Shown: positions 52,299 through 62,467, counted from the first letter of the stretch. The stretch: 64,000 bases of DNA from Serratia symbiotica (GCF_000821185.2 NZ_CP050855.1:2480001-2544000); one strand, 5' to 3'. Notes: generated by a model not told the origin, from the sequence alone. Numbers and translations: made by a program.

Positions 52299-52445
52299 AG
52301 AACCTATCCCATTAGCTATTTTATTTGCCATTTTGGCCCTGGGCAGTGCTCACCATCCCCACAGACTCTCTGTACGCTCAGCTTGTTCCACGCTGTCCGT
52401 ATCCAAACTGGCTGCAACAATGTACGCCTACTGGAATTGGCTCTT
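52299..52445. repeat. MITE-like repeat, copy C (full length)
   Basis: Starts AAGAACCTATCCCATTAGCT and continues with ATTTTATTTGCCATTTTGGC. It ends GCCTACTGGAATTGGCTCTT, a diverged partner of the left end. The right end runs into ubiI and includes its stop codon at 52428-52430. The central CACGCTGTCCGTATCCAAAC and TGGCTGCAACAATG match copies A and B. Confidence 0.85.
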
Positions 52446-53645
52446 GGCCAGCCATTCCGGCAAATCATTCAGACCCATCGCCTGACGCACCAGTTTCGGT
52501 TTGACACCCGGCAGGCTATCCGCCAGCCGTAGGCCAATGCCACGCAACAACTTTTTTACCGAATGATGGCCGTCGAACAACTCATGGAAACCTTGCATAC
52601 TGGCTAACATCACCGCCGCACCGTGCTTGCGGCGGCGTTCATAGCGGCGCAGATACAGATGCTGGCCGATGTCTTTCCCTTGGTGCTGTAAGCGCCGCAG
52701 TTCGCAGATTAATTCTGCGGCATCCATAAAGCCCAAATTCACCCCCTGCCCAGCCAACGGATGCACCGTGTGCGCCGCATCGCCAACTAGCGCCAAGCGA
52801 TGCGCGGCGAAACTGCGTGCATAGCGTCCCGTCAACGGGAAGGTCAGGCGCTCACTCTCCAAGCGGCAATTGCCCAGCCGCATGTCGAAGGCCATTGCTA
52901 ATTGGCGATTAAATTGCTCCGGTGACAATTGCTTCAGCCGTTCTGCATTGAGCGGCGTCACTGACCAGACGATCGAACTCAGATACGGATCGCTGAACGG
53001 CAGGAATGCCAGAATGCCATCGCCATGGAATATCTGCCGCGCCGTGGCCAGATGTGGCACTTCGCTGCGGATGGTAGCTACTAACGCATGGTGACGATAA
53101 TCCCAAAAGGTCAGCGGGATGTCGGCGTGCTGACGCAGCCATGAATGGGCACCATCAGCAGCGATCACCAACCGGGCACTCAACATACGGCCGTCTTCCA
53201 GCGTGATAAAAGCGTCGTTCTCGCCCCAAGCCACCTGTTTGAGCGCAGCTGGGGTAATCAGGGTGATATTAGACAAGCTTTCGGCACGTTTCCACAATAC
53301 CTGTTGGATCACCGAGTTTTCGATAATATGGCCGAGATGGCTAAAGCCACACTCATCACCGCGAAAGGTGATTTTGCCGAAGCTATCACCATCCCACACC
53401 TCCATCGCGTGGTAAGTGCTGGCGCGCAGTTGGAGGATGTCCTGCCAGACACCGATATGTTGCAGCAAACACTCACTGGCAGCGTTGATGGCTGAGACGC
53501 GTAACGCAGGCAATTCCTGCGGCGGTGTCATATCCGGCTGCCGCTGTTCCAGCACCGCAATGCGTAGACCGCTGCCCTGTAGACCACAGGCCAGCGCCAG
53601 CCCTACCATACCGCCACCGGCAATAACCAAGTCAAATGATTGCAT
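52428..53645 (-). CDS. ubiI: 2-octaprenylphenol hydroxylase UbiI (VisC)
   Basis: FAD monooxygenase that adds the C5 hydroxyl in ubiquinone synthesis. The 405-residue product has the dinucleotide fold IAGGGMVGLALACGL at the start, ADGAHSWLRQ near residue 165, and the second FAD motif LVGDAAHTVHPLAGQGVNLG near residue 285. The last residues, AKSQFQ after NDLPEWL, come from the inverted end of a MITE-like repeat that also supplies the stop codon. Part of the pepP-ubiH-ubiI operon. Probably functional, because the change is at the extreme C-terminus. Confidence 0.94.
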   Translation of the reverse strand: MQSFDLVIAGGGMVGLALACGLQGSGLRIAVLEQRQPDMTPPQELPALRVSAINAASECLLQHIGVWQDILQLRASTYHAMEVWDGDSFGKITFRGDECGFSHLGHIIENSVIQQVLWKRAESLSNITLITPAALKQVAWGENDAFITLEDGRMLSARLVIAADGAHSWLRQHADIPLTFWDYRHHALVATIRSEVPHLATARQIFHGDGILAFLPFSDPYLSSIVWSVTPLNAERLKQLSPEQFNRQLAMAFDMRLGNCRLESERLTFPLTGRYARSFAAHRLALVGDAAHTVHPLAGQGVNLGFMDAAELICELRRLQHQGKDIGQHLYLRRYERRRKHGAAVMLASMQGFHELFDGHHSVKKLLRGIGLRLADSLPGVKPKLVRQAMGLNDLPEWLAKSQFQ

Positions 53646-53698
53646 GCTGCTTATTTCCTTAAATAGCGCACCTCACGGGGCGGCGCGCTGATGTCAGT

Positions 53699-54877
53699 CT
53701 AACGTTCCACCCAGCCCAACGTGCGCTTGGCGAAGGCATTGCGCATCGCTGGCAAGCGCGCCATCGCCAGCAAACCCAGATTGCGGCCAACGATCAGCGA
53801 ACCGTAGCAGTTAGCGAACAAACGGTTCAAACCATCGGTCACCGCAATTGTGGCTTGCTGATCCTGTTGCCGCCGTTGTTGATAACGGTTCAGCCATGCA
53901 TAGCCACCGGGATCTTCGCCATTATACGCCGCTTCCGCCAGCGTTTCCGCCAGTGACATCACATCGCGCAGGCCGAGGTTAAACCCCTGCCCAGCGATCG
54001 GATGCAGCGTCTGTGCAGCATTACCCACCAACGCTAACCGGTGACTGACGTGCCGGTTGGCGGTCAGCAGGCTGAGCGGATAGCTATGACGTTTGCCAGC
54101 TTTTAGGATACGCCCCAAACGCCAGCCGAAAGCTTGTTGTAGCGCGTTGATAAAGCGCTTATCGTCCCAAGCATCAACCTGCTCGTGTTGTTCTCGCGCA
54201 TGACACCACACCAGCGAACTGCGGCCTTGCGACATTGGCAGCATTGCCAGCGGCCCATAGCGGGTAAAGCGTTCAAAAGCGCGCCCCTGTGGATCTTCCG
54301 CAGTGGTGACATTAGCGATGGTGGCGAACTGCGGGTAATCACTCTGCTGCCACTGCATATTACAAGCCTGTGCCAGCGCAGAACGCGAACCGTCAGCCGC
54401 CACCAGCAGTTGCCCGCTGATACGCTGGCCGCTGTCCAGCAGCACCTCTACCTGCTCGGTGCTGCGGACTACATCAACCACCCGCGCCGGGCAGTGCAGC
54501 GTCACGCCAGGTGCCTTCGCCAGCAGCGCGAACAGCCGCTGACCGGCATCGTGCAGTTCGATCACCTGGCCGAGCGCAGCGACCTGAAAATCCTGCGCAT
54601 GCAAATTAACAAAGCCAGCGTGACCGCGATCGCTAACGTGCACCTGGGTAATGGCCGTGGCGCAGTCGCGCAGCGCTGACCAGACGCCAATGCGCATCAA
54701 CTGCTGACAGGTGCCTTGCGCCAGCGCGATAGCGCGGGCATCAAAGCCTGGGTGGCTACGGTCATCCGGGCGGTTAGCTTCAACCAGATCCACCGCCATG
54801 CTGCCCTGGGTTAGCACCGAGATAGCCAGCGCCAAGGTCGTCCCCGCCATACCACCGCCAACAATAATTACGCTCAT
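53699..54877 (-). CDS. ubiH: 2-octaprenyl-6-methoxyphenol hydroxylase UbiH
   Basis: FAD monooxygenase for the C1 hydroxylation in ubiquinone synthesis, a paralogue of UbiI. The 392-residue product has IVGGGMAGTTLALAI at the start, AADGSRSALAQ near residue 160, and ALVGNAAQTLHPIAGQGFNLG near residue 283. In the second FAD motif the usual GDAAH reads GNAAQ, as in other UbiH proteins. It starts 5 bp after pepP. Intact. Confidence 0.95.
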   Translation of the reverse strand: MSVIIVGGGMAGTTLALAISVLTQGSMAVDLVEANRPDDRSHPGFDARAIALAQGTCQQLMRIGVWSALRDCATAITQVHVSDRGHAGFVNLHAQDFQVAALGQVIELHDAGQRLFALLAKAPGVTLHCPARVVDVVRSTEQVEVLLDSGQRISGQLLVAADGSRSALAQACNMQWQQSDYPQFATIANVTTAEDPQGRAFERFTRYGPLAMLPMSQGRSSLVWCHAREQHEQVDAWDDKRFINALQQAFGWRLGRILKAGKRHSYPLSLLTANRHVSHRLALVGNAAQTLHPIAGQGFNLGLRDVMSLAETLAEAAYNGEDPGGYAWLNRYQQRRQQDQQATIAVTDGLNRLFANCYGSLIVGRNLGLLAMARLPAMRNAFAKRTLGWVER

Positions 54878-54882
54878 TCGCT

Positions 54883-56196
54883 CTACCTTGCCGCCGCCAT
54901 CAACGCTTCGATGGCGGCGGCATCTTTCACCACGCCAGCGGTCAGATTTTCATTGCCATCGGCGGTGATCAGAATATCGTCCTCAATGCGGATACCGATG
55001 CCGCGATACTCTGCTGGCACGTCCGCGTCCGGCGCGATATACAGCCCCGGCTCCACGGTCAGCACCATGCCCGGCTCCAGCACCCGATCGCGGTTCGGCG
55101 TGCCGTAAGAACCGACATCATGCACGTCAAGGCCCAGCCAGTGACTCAAGCCATGCATGTAGAACTGACGGTGCGCCTGCTCGGCAAACAGTTGTTCCAC
55201 CTCGCCCTTCATCACCCCTAGCTCCACCAGCCTGGTAATCATGATGCGCACCACTTGGTCGTTAACTTCGCGGATGCTGGTACCCGGTTTAAACAACTGC
55301 AACGCACGCAACTGCACAGCTAGCACGATGTCGTACACCGCGCGCTGCGGCTGGCTGAACTTACCATTCACCGGGAAGGTGCGGGTAATATCACCCGCGT
55401 ATCCTTGATATTCGCAGCCGGCGTCGATCAGTACCAGATCGCCATCACGCATGACACATTCGTTCTCGGTGTAATGCAGGATGCAGCCGTTTTCGCCGCT
55501 GCCGACAATGGTATTGTAAGACGGGTAACGGGCACCGAGGCGGGTAAATTCGTGGTGGATCTCCGCCTCCAGTTGATATTCAAACATACCAGGACGGCAT
55601 TTTTTCATCGCGCGGGTATGAGCTGACGCACTAATTTCACCAGCGCGGCGTATTATCGCCAGTTCCTCCGACGATTTGAACAACCGCATATCGTGCAACC
55701 ATGGACGCCAATCAGTTTGTGTCAGCGGCACCTGAAAGCTTTGGCGGCTCCCCTTGCGCAGTTTATCCAACGCGCCATACAAGATCCGATCAGCATAATC
55801 ATACTCGCCCTGCGCGTGGTAGACCACATCCAGACCATTGAGCAGTAAGTGCAGTTGTTGGTTGATGTCATCGAACGGCAACGCGCGATCCACCCCCAAT
55901 GTAGCCGGTGCAGCATCTTGTCCCAGGCGGCGGCCAAACCATATTTCTGATGTCAGATCACGCACTCTGTTAAACAGTACGCTATGGTTATAAGTCTCGT
56001 CGCTTTTGATCAAAACCAGCACCGCTTCCGGCTCGTTGAAACCGGTCAGATACCAAAAGTCACTGTTCTGGCGGTAGGGATAGTTGGAATCTGCACTACG
56101 CGTCACTTCCGGCGCAGAGAAAATAACCGCCGCGCTGGCCGGAGCCATTTTCGCCAACAACGTCCGGCGGCGGGTGTTGAATTTCTGCTGAGTCAT
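54883..56196 (-). CDS. pepP: Xaa-Pro aminopeptidase
   Basis: Manganese-dependent aminopeptidase P that removes N-terminal residues before proline. The 437-residue product is close to E. coli PepP (441). The pita-bread fold metal ligands are visible: VLIDAGCEYQGYAGDITRTF near residue 255, HGLSHWLGLDVHD near 350, and MVLTVEPGLY near 380, with the final Glu in GIRIEDDILI. First of pepP-ubiH-ubiI, downstream of ygfB, the common gammaproteobacterial order. Confidence 0.95.
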   Translation of the reverse strand: MTQQKFNTRRRTLLAKMAPASAAVIFSAPEVTRSADSNYPYRQNSDFWYLTGFNEPEAVLVLIKSDETYNHSVLFNRVRDLTSEIWFGRRLGQDAAPATLGVDRALPFDDINQQLHLLLNGLDVVYHAQGEYDYADRILYGALDKLRKGSRQSFQVPLTQTDWRPWLHDMRLFKSSEELAIIRRAGEISASAHTRAMKKCRPGMFEYQLEAEIHHEFTRLGARYPSYNTIVGSGENGCILHYTENECVMRDGDLVLIDAGCEYQGYAGDITRTFPVNGKFSQPQRAVYDIVLAVQLRALQLFKPGTSIREVNDQVVRIMITRLVELGVMKGEVEQLFAEQAHRQFYMHGLSHWLGLDVHDVGSYGTPNRDRVLEPGMVLTVEPGLYIAPDADVPAEYRGIGIRIEDDILITADGNENLTAGVVKDAAAIEALMAAAR

Positions 56197-56255
56197 TACC
56201 TTCTCCTGAAATCAATCCTTCCGCGTTCACCGCCTGCGGAACGGCAATATGACGT

Positions 56256-56834
56256 TCAATGCAACATCGGTTTGATGTTTTCTGGCGCTATCGGCGACTG
56301 ATGGGTGAACTCGGTATGGCACAGAATGGCAGCAACCCGTACATATTCCACCACCTCTTCCAGCGACTGTTTCAACGTTTCCTGATCTTCATCTTCGTCA
56401 TAGCCCAATTGAGCAATATTGCGCAGATCATCGATGGCCTCGCCGACTTCACCTTTCACCTGCGCCAATTTCGGTTGCATTATGCCCAATCCAAGCAGGA
56501 AATGGTTAACCCAGCCAGCCAGTGCATCGGCGCGTTCAAACACGCTGACGGTTTCACCTTCCGCCAGCAGCGGCTGGAACATAAACCCGTCATCTTCTAG
56601 CATTTTATGCGTTGTTTCGTACAGTTGCTGTAGTGGCTGGCTGAGTGATTGCGGGAAAGCCACACCGTCGTTGGTCAGATCGTGGATCAACGCCAGCCAG
56701 CTAGCGTCACGGCTACCACCGCACAGCAGGCCACTGATCAGGCCGTGCAATTCTGCCGCCGTCAGCGCTACAGCCTGCTGGTTGAGGGCTACGGTCAAAG
56801 ATGAATAATTTGGAAATATGTTATGTGTAGACAT
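56256..56834 (-). CDS. ygfB: YgfB (UPF0149 family)
   Basis: Small helical protein of unknown role; in Pseudomonas a homologue influences antibiotic-resistance genes. The 192-residue product equals E. coli YgfB. The conserved [13 protein letters not shown] is near residue 28 and the [16 protein letters not shown] and [18 protein letters not shown] segments follow. The start at 56834 ([13 protein letters not shown]) is chosen over one two codons earlier. It is divergent from zapA. Confidence 0.92.
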   Translation of the reverse strand: MSTHNIFPNYSSLTVALNQQAVALTAAELHGLISGLLCGGSRDASWLALIHDLTNDGVAFPQSLSQPLQQLYETTHKMLEDDGFMFQPLLAEGETVSVFERADALAGWVNHFLLGLGIMQPKLAQVKGEVGEAIDDLRNIAQLGYDEDEDQETLKQSLEEVVEYVRVAAILCHTEFTHQSPIAPENIKPMLH

Positions 56835-57151
56835 GCGCATTCGTCATCGTTGGCAGGATAGGTTCGTGTTATGCTACCACCAAGATCCATTGTTATACCA
56901 GATAAGCGCAACACCCCGGTGGTAAGTTTTCATCGTGATGTGGCAAGTCTCACGCCGCGTCAGTCGGGGATAAAATGGCAGTCATGAGGCATTTCGAAAC
57001 CTTTTTTGGCTGGTAATGTGCGCCGCAGTAGATTACAACCAGAAACTGCAAGGGGTTGTATACTTGATACTGAGGTATTTTAGTGGCGTCCGTTTTGGTA
57101 AGCCGACAAAGGCAAGCTGGGGCTGGCGTGAAATTTAGGCAGGAAGGTGGC
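56835..57151. other. divergent control region between ygfB and zapA
   Basis: 317 bp with no other gene. It must hold the promoters for ygfB-pepP-ubiHI and for zapA-ssrS-ygfA. A GATAGGTTCGTG fragment near 56859 recalls the MITE end but is too short to call. Confidence 0.5.
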
Positions 57152-57481
57152 ATGTCTGCACAACCGGTAGATATTCAAATTTTTGGCCGTTCGTTAAAAG
57201 TCAACTGTCCGCCAGAACAACAAGATGCGTTGAACATGGCGGCGGACGCTCTTAACCAACGGTTGCAAGATCTTAAAGTTCGCACTAGAGTCACAAATAC
57301 TGAGCAACTGGTTTTTATCGCAGCATTGAACGTCTGTCACGAACTTGCTCAAGAGCAGTTGAAAATCCGAGAGTATGCATCCAACATGGAGCAACGCATT
57401 CGTATGCTGCAACAGACCATTGAGCAAGCATTGCTTGAACAAGGCCGTATCTCTGAGCGCCAGGATGCACAGTTTGAATAA
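57152..57481 (+). CDS. zapA: cell division protein ZapA
   Basis: Binds and bundles FtsZ at the division ring. The 109-residue product starts [19 protein letters not shown] after an AGGAAGGTGG ribosome region. It has the N-terminal FtsZ-binding domain and a C-terminal coiled coil ([20 protein letters not shown]). A 23-codon upstream extension is rejected. It is followed by 6S RNA and ygfA, the standard arrangement. Confidence 0.95.
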   Translation: MSAQPVDIQIFGRSLKVNCPPEQQDALNMAADALNQRLQDLKVRTRVTNTEQLVFIAALNVCHELAQEQLKIREYASNMEQRIRMLQQTIEQALLEQGRISERQDAQFE

Positions 57482-57522
57482 CTTAGTCTATTGAAATATA
57501 AAATTTTCGATAGTGAGTAAAA

Positions 57523-57714
57523 ATTTCTCTGAGATGTTTGTCAGCGGGTCAGTCCCCTGAGCCGATATTTAGTACAAACAGAATGTGTTGATCTGCGATC
57601 GGTGAGCATGCTCGGTGCGCCGGGAAGCCTTAAGATTGCGATGGCACGTTCACCTTGAACCATGGGTTCAAGGGTTACAGCCTGCGACGGCATCTTGGAG
57701 ATCCCTCTTCCTCA
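57523..57714 (+). ncRNA. ssrS: 6S RNA
   Basis: Binds sigma-70 RNA polymerase in stationary phase by mimicking an open promoter. The 5' end ATTTCTCTGAGATGTTTG pairs with the 3' end CATCTTGGAGATCCC, closing the long hairpin. The conserved pieces CAGTCCCCTGAGCCGATATT, GGTGAGCATGCTCGGT and GAACCATGGGTTCAAGGGTT match E. coli 6S RNA. About 192 nt, slightly longer than the 183 of E. coli. Exact ends are approximate. It lies between zapA and ygfA as usual. Confidence 0.95.
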
Positions 57715-57761
57715 GCGGTTTATGTGTGCTGAAACCCACACTGAGCAAACCTGACGACATC

Positions 57762-58370
57762 ATGCCTTTTCAATCCCATTTTTTACAGCAACGCCAGACT
57801 ATTCGCCAACAAATTCGTCGACGACGACGTGACATTACGTCCGAGCAACAGCACATCTCCGCCCAAAAAATAGCCGAACGCGTAACTGTGCACCCACGCA
57901 TTTTAGCTGCACGCAGCATTGCGGTATTTTTGCCTTTCGATGGCGAACTTGACACCACTGCGCTGATCGAACGGCTGTGGCTATCGGGCAAGCAGATTTA
58001 TCTGCCAGTGCTGCACCCGTTTAGCCCTGGCTACCTGTTATTCCTGCGTTATACCCCCAATACGCCGCTGGTATGCAACCGCTTCAATATTCTGGAGCCG
58101 CAGTTAGAACTGCGTGACGTGCTGCCGCTTGGCGAATTGGATGTGATGCTGACGCCGGTGGTGGCGTTTGATGATACCGGCCAAAGGCTGGGTATGGGCG
58201 GCGGCTTTTATGACCGTACTTTGCACCACTGGCGGCGCGGCGGCCCTTACCCTATAGGGCTGGCTCACGACTGCCAGCAAGTGGCACAACTACCGACTGA
58301 ACACTGGGATATTCCACTGCCGGAGATCCTGACCCCAACACGCAGTTGGGCGTGGCCGGACAGCGAATAG
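57762..58370 (+). CDS. ygfA: 5-formyltetrahydrofolate cyclo-ligase family protein
   Basis: Converts 5-formyl-THF to 5,10-methenyl-THF. The 202-residue product from ATG 57762 (MPFQSHFLQQRQTIRQQ) has the ATP-binding arginine-rich start, FLPFDGELDT near residue 68, and GMGGGFYDRTL near residue 145, the family signature. It is transcribed after 6S RNA, which in E. coli is processed from the same transcript. An upstream frame overlapping the 6S RNA gene is rejected. With gcv and serA it adds a third one-carbon gene to this block. Confidence 0.9.
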   Translation: MPFQSHFLQQRQTIRQQIRRRRRDITSEQQHISAQKIAERVTVHPRILAARSIAVFLPFDGELDTTALIERLWLSGKQIYLPVLHPFSPGYLLFLRYTPNTPLVCNRFNILEPQLELRDVLPLGELDVMLTPVVAFDDTGQRLGMGGGFYDRTLHHWRRGGPYPIGLAHDCQQVAQLPTEHWDIPLPEILTPTRSWAWPDSE

Positions 58371-58371
58371 C

Positions 58372-58397
58372 AAAAGGCCGGATAAACCCAGCCTTTT
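58372..58397. terminator. bidirectional terminator between ygfA and serA
   Basis: AAAAGGC / GCCTTTT with a 12-base loop, one base past the ygfA stop and 20 bp before the serA stop on the other strand. A and T tracts on both sides suit both convergent genes. Confidence 0.8.
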
Positions 58398-58417
58398 ACA
58401 TTATCGCACTGCCGCTA

Positions 58418-59656
58418 TCAGAACAGCAAACGGGTGCGGATGGTGCCTTCGATAGCCTTCATGCGTCGCAGCGCAATACCGGCACGTTCAATTTCCGCTT
58501 CGATGTCGATCACCACATAGCCGATTTCCGAGCCAGTTTGCAAATACTGCGCGGCGATGTTAACCCCTTCTTCGGCGAAGATTTGGTTAATCTGCGTCAG
58601 CACACCAGGGCGGTTTTGATGAATATGCAGTAGGCGGCTGGCGTTTGGCCCATGCGCCGGCAGCGACACTTCTGGGAAATTGACCGCCGATAGGGTCGAA
58701 CCATTGTCGGAGTATTTAGCCAATTTGCCAGCCACTTCATCACCAATGTTCTCCTGCGCTTCCTGGGTGGAACCGCCAATATGCGGCGTCAACAGCACGT
58801 TATCGAACTCACACAGCGGCGAGTTGAATGGATCGCTGTTGGTCGCCGGCTCTTCTGGGAACACGTCGATCGCCGCACCAGCCAAGTGGTTGCTAGCCAA
58901 CACATTGCACAACGCGGGGATATCCACCACAGTGCCTCGCGAGGCGTTGATCAGGATGGCACCCGGCTTCATCAATGCCAGTTCTTCTGCCCCCATCATG
59001 TTCTTGGTAGACGGGGTCTCCGGCACATGCAACGTCACCACGTCGCTCATATTGAGTAGATCAGACAGGTGATGCACCTGCTGAGCGTTGCCCAGCGGCA
59101 GCTTGTTCTCAATGTCGTAGAAAAACACCTTCATACCCAAGCCTTCTGCGAGAATGCCCAATTGGGTGCCGATATGGCCGTAGCCAATAATGCCCAGCTT
59201 CTTGCCACGCGCTTCATATGCACCCACGGCCAATTTGTGCCACACGCCACGGTGCGCCTTAGCGTTAGCGGCGGGAATACCGCGTAACATCAGCAGCAAT
59301 TCGCCCAGAACCATCTCGGCCACAGATCGGGTATTGGAAAATGGCGCGTTAAACACCGGAATACCACGTTTAGTCGCCGCTTTTAATTCAACCTGATTAG
59401 TACCGATGCAAAAACAGCCCACCGCCACCAGCTTTTCGGCAACGGCGAAAATCTCTTCGGTCAGATGCGTGCGCGATCGGATACCGATGAAGTGAGCATC
59501 GCGGATCGATGCCTTCAGCGATTCGCTGTCTAACGCGCCTTTATGGTATTCAATGTTGGTATAACCGGCAGCACGCAAATTATCTACCGTGCTTTGATGA
59601 ACCCCTTCTACTAACAGGAATTTAATCTTTTCTTTCTCCAATGATACTTTTGCCAT
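58418..59656 (-). CDS. serA: D-3-phosphoglycerate dehydrogenase
   Basis: First step of serine synthesis. The 412-residue product is near the E. coli length (410). The NAD-binding GIIGYGHIGTQLG is near residue 158, the catalytic His lies in LLTPHIGGSTQEAQENIG near residue 295, and the C-terminal ACT domain (residues about 340-412) gives serine feedback. In E. coli Lrp and leucine control it. Serine feeds the glycine cleavage genes nearby. Intact. Confidence 0.97.
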   Translation of the reverse strand: MAKVSLEKEKIKFLLVEGVHQSTVDNLRAAGYTNIEYHKGALDSESLKASIRDAHFIGIRSRTHLTEEIFAVAEKLVAVGCFCIGTNQVELKAATKRGIPVFNAPFSNTRSVAEMVLGELLLMLRGIPAANAKAHRGVWHKLAVGAYEARGKKLGIIGYGHIGTQLGILAEGLGMKVFFYDIENKLPLGNAQQVHHLSDLLNMSDVVTLHVPETPSTKNMMGAEELALMKPGAILINASRGTVVDIPALCNVLASNHLAGAAIDVFPEEPATNSDPFNSPLCEFDNVLLTPHIGGSTQEAQENIGDEVAGKLAKYSDNGSTLSAVNFPEVSLPAHGPNASRLLHIHQNRPGVLTQINQIFAEEGVNIAAQYLQTGSEIGYVVIDIEAEIERAGIALRRMKAIEGTIRTRLLF

Positions 59657-59959
59657 TTACCCAACCCTATGTTCAGACTTCAGAAGTCGCTACGGTGAAG
59701 CAGCTCTACCCAACATAACAAAAATAACGCGGGCGGCAATACAAACGATTGCCTGGCCACCAGCACAAGATACAGTCATGCCGGCATTTTTTGGTATAAA
59801 GTGCCAAAGGGGAAAGCTTATACATCAATTTTAGGGATTCAACATCAAAAAAGTTATATAAATCACCAAATTTAGCGATTTCAAGAAAAGGTATTTTAAT
59901 CGGGGAATGATACGGCCAAGAGATTTCCCAGGCCGCATAACACCGGCAGACGCAGGGAT
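59657..59959. other. intergenic region between serA and rpiA
   Basis: 303 bp without a gene; it should contain the serA promoter and any Lrp sites. AT-rich from about 59800 to 59900. No clear rpiA terminator was found. Confidence 0.5.
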
Positions 59960-60616
59960 TTATACGATGACCTTCACGCCATCCTGCGTACCGACCAGCG
60001 CCACATCAGCGCAACGGTTGGCGAACAAACCAACGGTGACCACGCCAGCGATGTCGTTAACTTGATTCTCTAATGCCACAGCATCGGTAATGATCAGATT
60101 ATGCACGTCCAGGATCACGTTGCCGTTATCGGTGACCACGTTCTGACGATACTCTGGCAGGCCGCCCAGCTTCACCAGTTCGCGCGCCACATAGGATCGG
60201 GCCATCGGGATCACCTCCACTGGCAGCGGGAATTTGCCCAGCACATCGACCTGCTTGTTGGCATCGACGATGCAGATAAATTTACGTGCGATGGCGGCAA
60301 TCACCTTTTCGCGCGTCAGCGCCGCACCGCCGCCTTTAATCATCTGCATATAGCTGTTGATTTCATCCGCCCCATCCACATAGATATCCAACGAGTCCAC
60401 TTCGTTGCTATCGAAAACAGGGATGCCGAGGCTTTTCAACTTGGCGGTGGAAACATCAGAACTAGAGACCGCGCCTTCAATTTGGTGCTTGATAGAGCCA
60501 AGCGCATCAATAAAGTGGCTGGCGGTAGAACCGGTGCCGACCCCAACAAGGGTACCCGGCATCACGTATTCCAGCGCGGCCCAACCCACTGCTTTTTTCA
60601 TTTCATCCTGCGTCAT
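59960..60616 (-). CDS. rpiA: ribose-5-phosphate isomerase A
   Basis: Interconverts ribose-5-phosphate and ribulose-5-phosphate in the pentose phosphate pathway. The 218-residue product is one shorter than E. coli RpiA. Active-site segments [15 protein letters not shown] near residue 26, DGADEIN near residue 81 and [11 protein letters not shown] near residue 94 are all present. The start at 60616 ([17 protein letters not shown]) is chosen over a 21-codon extension. Divergent from argP. Confidence 0.96.
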   Translation of the reverse strand: MTQDEMKKAVGWAALEYVMPGTLVGVGTGSTASHFIDALGSIKHQIEGAVSSSDVSTAKLKSLGIPVFDSNEVDSLDIYVDGADEINSYMQMIKGGGAALTREKVIAAIARKFICIVDANKQVDVLGKFPLPVEVIPMARSYVARELVKLGGLPEYRQNVVTDNGNVILDVHNLIITDAVALENQVNDIAGVVTVGLFANRCADVALVGTQDGVKVIV

Positions 60617-60821
60617 AATATATCCCTTGCCTTTCTGCAAAAACCTGTGCGTATTATAGGGTAAAATGCTGTTGTTCACTCAGGCAGAAACATTATTCTT
60701 TACCTTGAGCCGCATTTTTAGCCGCCCAGCGGCAAACTGCTCCTACGATTTTTACCCCTACACAACGCGCAAAATGTGGCATAGTGCTGATATCGATTTA
60801 ATTTAAGAGATATCTTTTCCG

Positions 60822-61715
60822 ATGAAACGCCCAGACTATCGAACGCTGCAAGCGCTGGACGCGGTGATCCGTGAGCGCGGCTTTGAGCGCGCCGCACAAA
60901 AGCTTTGTATCACGCAATCAGCGGTATCCCAACGCATTAAACAACTGGAAAATCTGTTCGGCCAGCCGCTGTTGGTGCGTACCGTGCCGCCACGCCCTAC
61001 CGAACAGGGGCAAAAGCTGCTGGCACTGTTGCATCAGGTAGAACTGTTGGAAGAGGAGTGGCTGGGCAACGACACTGGCATCGATGCCCCCCTGCTGCTG
61101 TCGTTGGCGGTCAACGCTGACAGTCTGGCTACTTGGCTGTTGCCAGCATTGAAACCGGTACTCGCGACTTCGCCCATCCGCCTGAACCTGCAAGTGGAAG
61201 ATGAAACCCGCACCCAAGAGCGGCTACGCCGAGGCGAAGTGGTGGGTGCGGTAAGTATTCAACCGCAGCCACTACCAAGCAGCCTGGTGGATCGCTTGGG
61301 CGCGTTAGACTATTTGTTTGTCGCCTCAAAGGGCTTCGCCGAACGTTATTTCCCTAACGGCGTCACCCGCTCCGCGTTGCTGAAAGCACCGGCAGTGGCA
61401 TTCGACCATCTCGACGATATGCATCAGGTTTTCCTACAGCAGAACTTCGACCTGTCACCGGGCAGCGTACCCTGCCATATTGTGAACTCGTCCGAAGCCT
61501 TCGTGCAACTCGCTCGCCAGGGCACTACCTGCTGTATGATCCCACATTTGCAAATTGAGAAAGAACTTGAGTCAGGCGAGTTGATCGATCTGACTCCGGG
61601 GCTGTACCAGCGCCGCATGCTGTTTTGGCATCGCTTTGCGCCGGAAAGCCGCATGATGCGCAAAGTGACCGATGCACTGGTAGATCACGGGAGCCGAGTG
61701 CTGCGCCAGGATTAG
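60822..61715 (+). CDS. argP: LysR-family regulator ArgP (IciA)
   Basis: Activates the arginine exporter gene argO and several lysine-repressed genes such as dapB and lysC; also described as an oriC-binding inhibitor. The 297-residue product equals E. coli. The helix-turn-helix is in residues 18-37 ([20 protein letters not shown]) and a substrate-binding domain fills the rest. Intact. In contrast argO, its best known target, is missing to the right. Confidence 0.95.
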   Translation: MKRPDYRTLQALDAVIRERGFERAAQKLCITQSAVSQRIKQLENLFGQPLLVRTVPPRPTEQGQKLLALLHQVELLEEEWLGNDTGIDAPLLLSLAVNADSLATWLLPALKPVLATSPIRLNLQVEDETRTQERLRRGEVVGAVSIQPQPLPSSLVDRLGALDYLFVASKGFAERYFPNGVTRSALLKAPAVAFDHLDDMHQVFLQQNFDLSPGSVPCHIVNSSEAFVQLARQGTTCCMIPHLQIEKELESGELIDLTPGLYQRRMLFWHRFAPESRMMRKVTDALVDHGSRVLRQD

Positions 61716-61755
61716 ACGACAAGGTTCACTGCGGCGAGCCTTTTTGCCATTACTG

Positions 61756-62467
61756 CTACTGCGCGGCGTTACGCTGCAATTCGAATACCACAACTACCTG
61801 ATGGTCAAAGTGAATGCTTTGCTGTGCATAGGTGTGAGCTACGTCGCTTCCCTCCGTTGCTTTGTACATGCATATCATCGGCATCGGCTGGTCGTTAACC
61901 ACATGATAGCGATTGCTGTAAACCGACCTCAATTAGCGTTAAAGCCCTTCACCCGCGAGGCGGCCTACTGGATGGCATTTTCGATGGCTTGCTGGCGTGC
62001 TTGCTCACGATAGACACCCGGCTGGGCAATACCCAATTCAACCGCGCGGATCTCATTCAGGCCTGCTTTCAATGCACCATCCAGTAGCGCATTCAGCTTA
62101 TCTAATTGACGCAACGTCACCTGAACCTGGCGCACCGCACGGTAACCTTTCAACACCGACTCGCCGGTTTTCAGGTAATTGTATTCCAGTTGGGTACACA
62201 GATTGGCAGCACTGATATCTTGCTTCTTGATGTTGTTTTTCTGTAAGAAATCGACGTATTACGCTACGCGCTCATCCACCTGCTGCTTGGCCTGTACGGC
62301 GTCTTTGGAGGATGCGCTGACTTCGATCGCCAATCAGGTATCGCCTCCACGTTGGCGGTGCCAGAAGTGAGCACATGCGGCCCTTTAGGCACTTCAGCCG
62401 CCGACAATGCCAGCGGCAAGGTTCCCCCTCCAACCAATGCGGCCATAGCCAATGTTGTAAGCTTCAC
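61756..62467 (-). pseudogene. yggE: yggE, SIMPL-domain oxidative stress protein, multiply broken
   Basis: YggE is a periplasmic DUF541/SIMPL protein that reduces oxidative stress. A signal peptide and start are intact from 62467 (MKLTTLAMAALVGGG...), and GPHVLTSGTANVEAIPD follows. A frameshift then occurs; the second frame has TAA for a conserved Gln (DERVA-stop-YVDF), continues through LKGYRAVRQVQVTLRQLDKL and ALKAGLNEIRAVELG, then meets TAG after AIENAIQ, another frame change, and ends with FDHQVVVVFELQ at 61756. The remains are collinear with the whole family protein, so decay is point-like. Confidence 0.92.

Noticed and set aside
56859..56872. GATAGGTTCGTG as a possible further MITE-like end
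   Set aside because: Only about eight bases match and no partner end is nearby.
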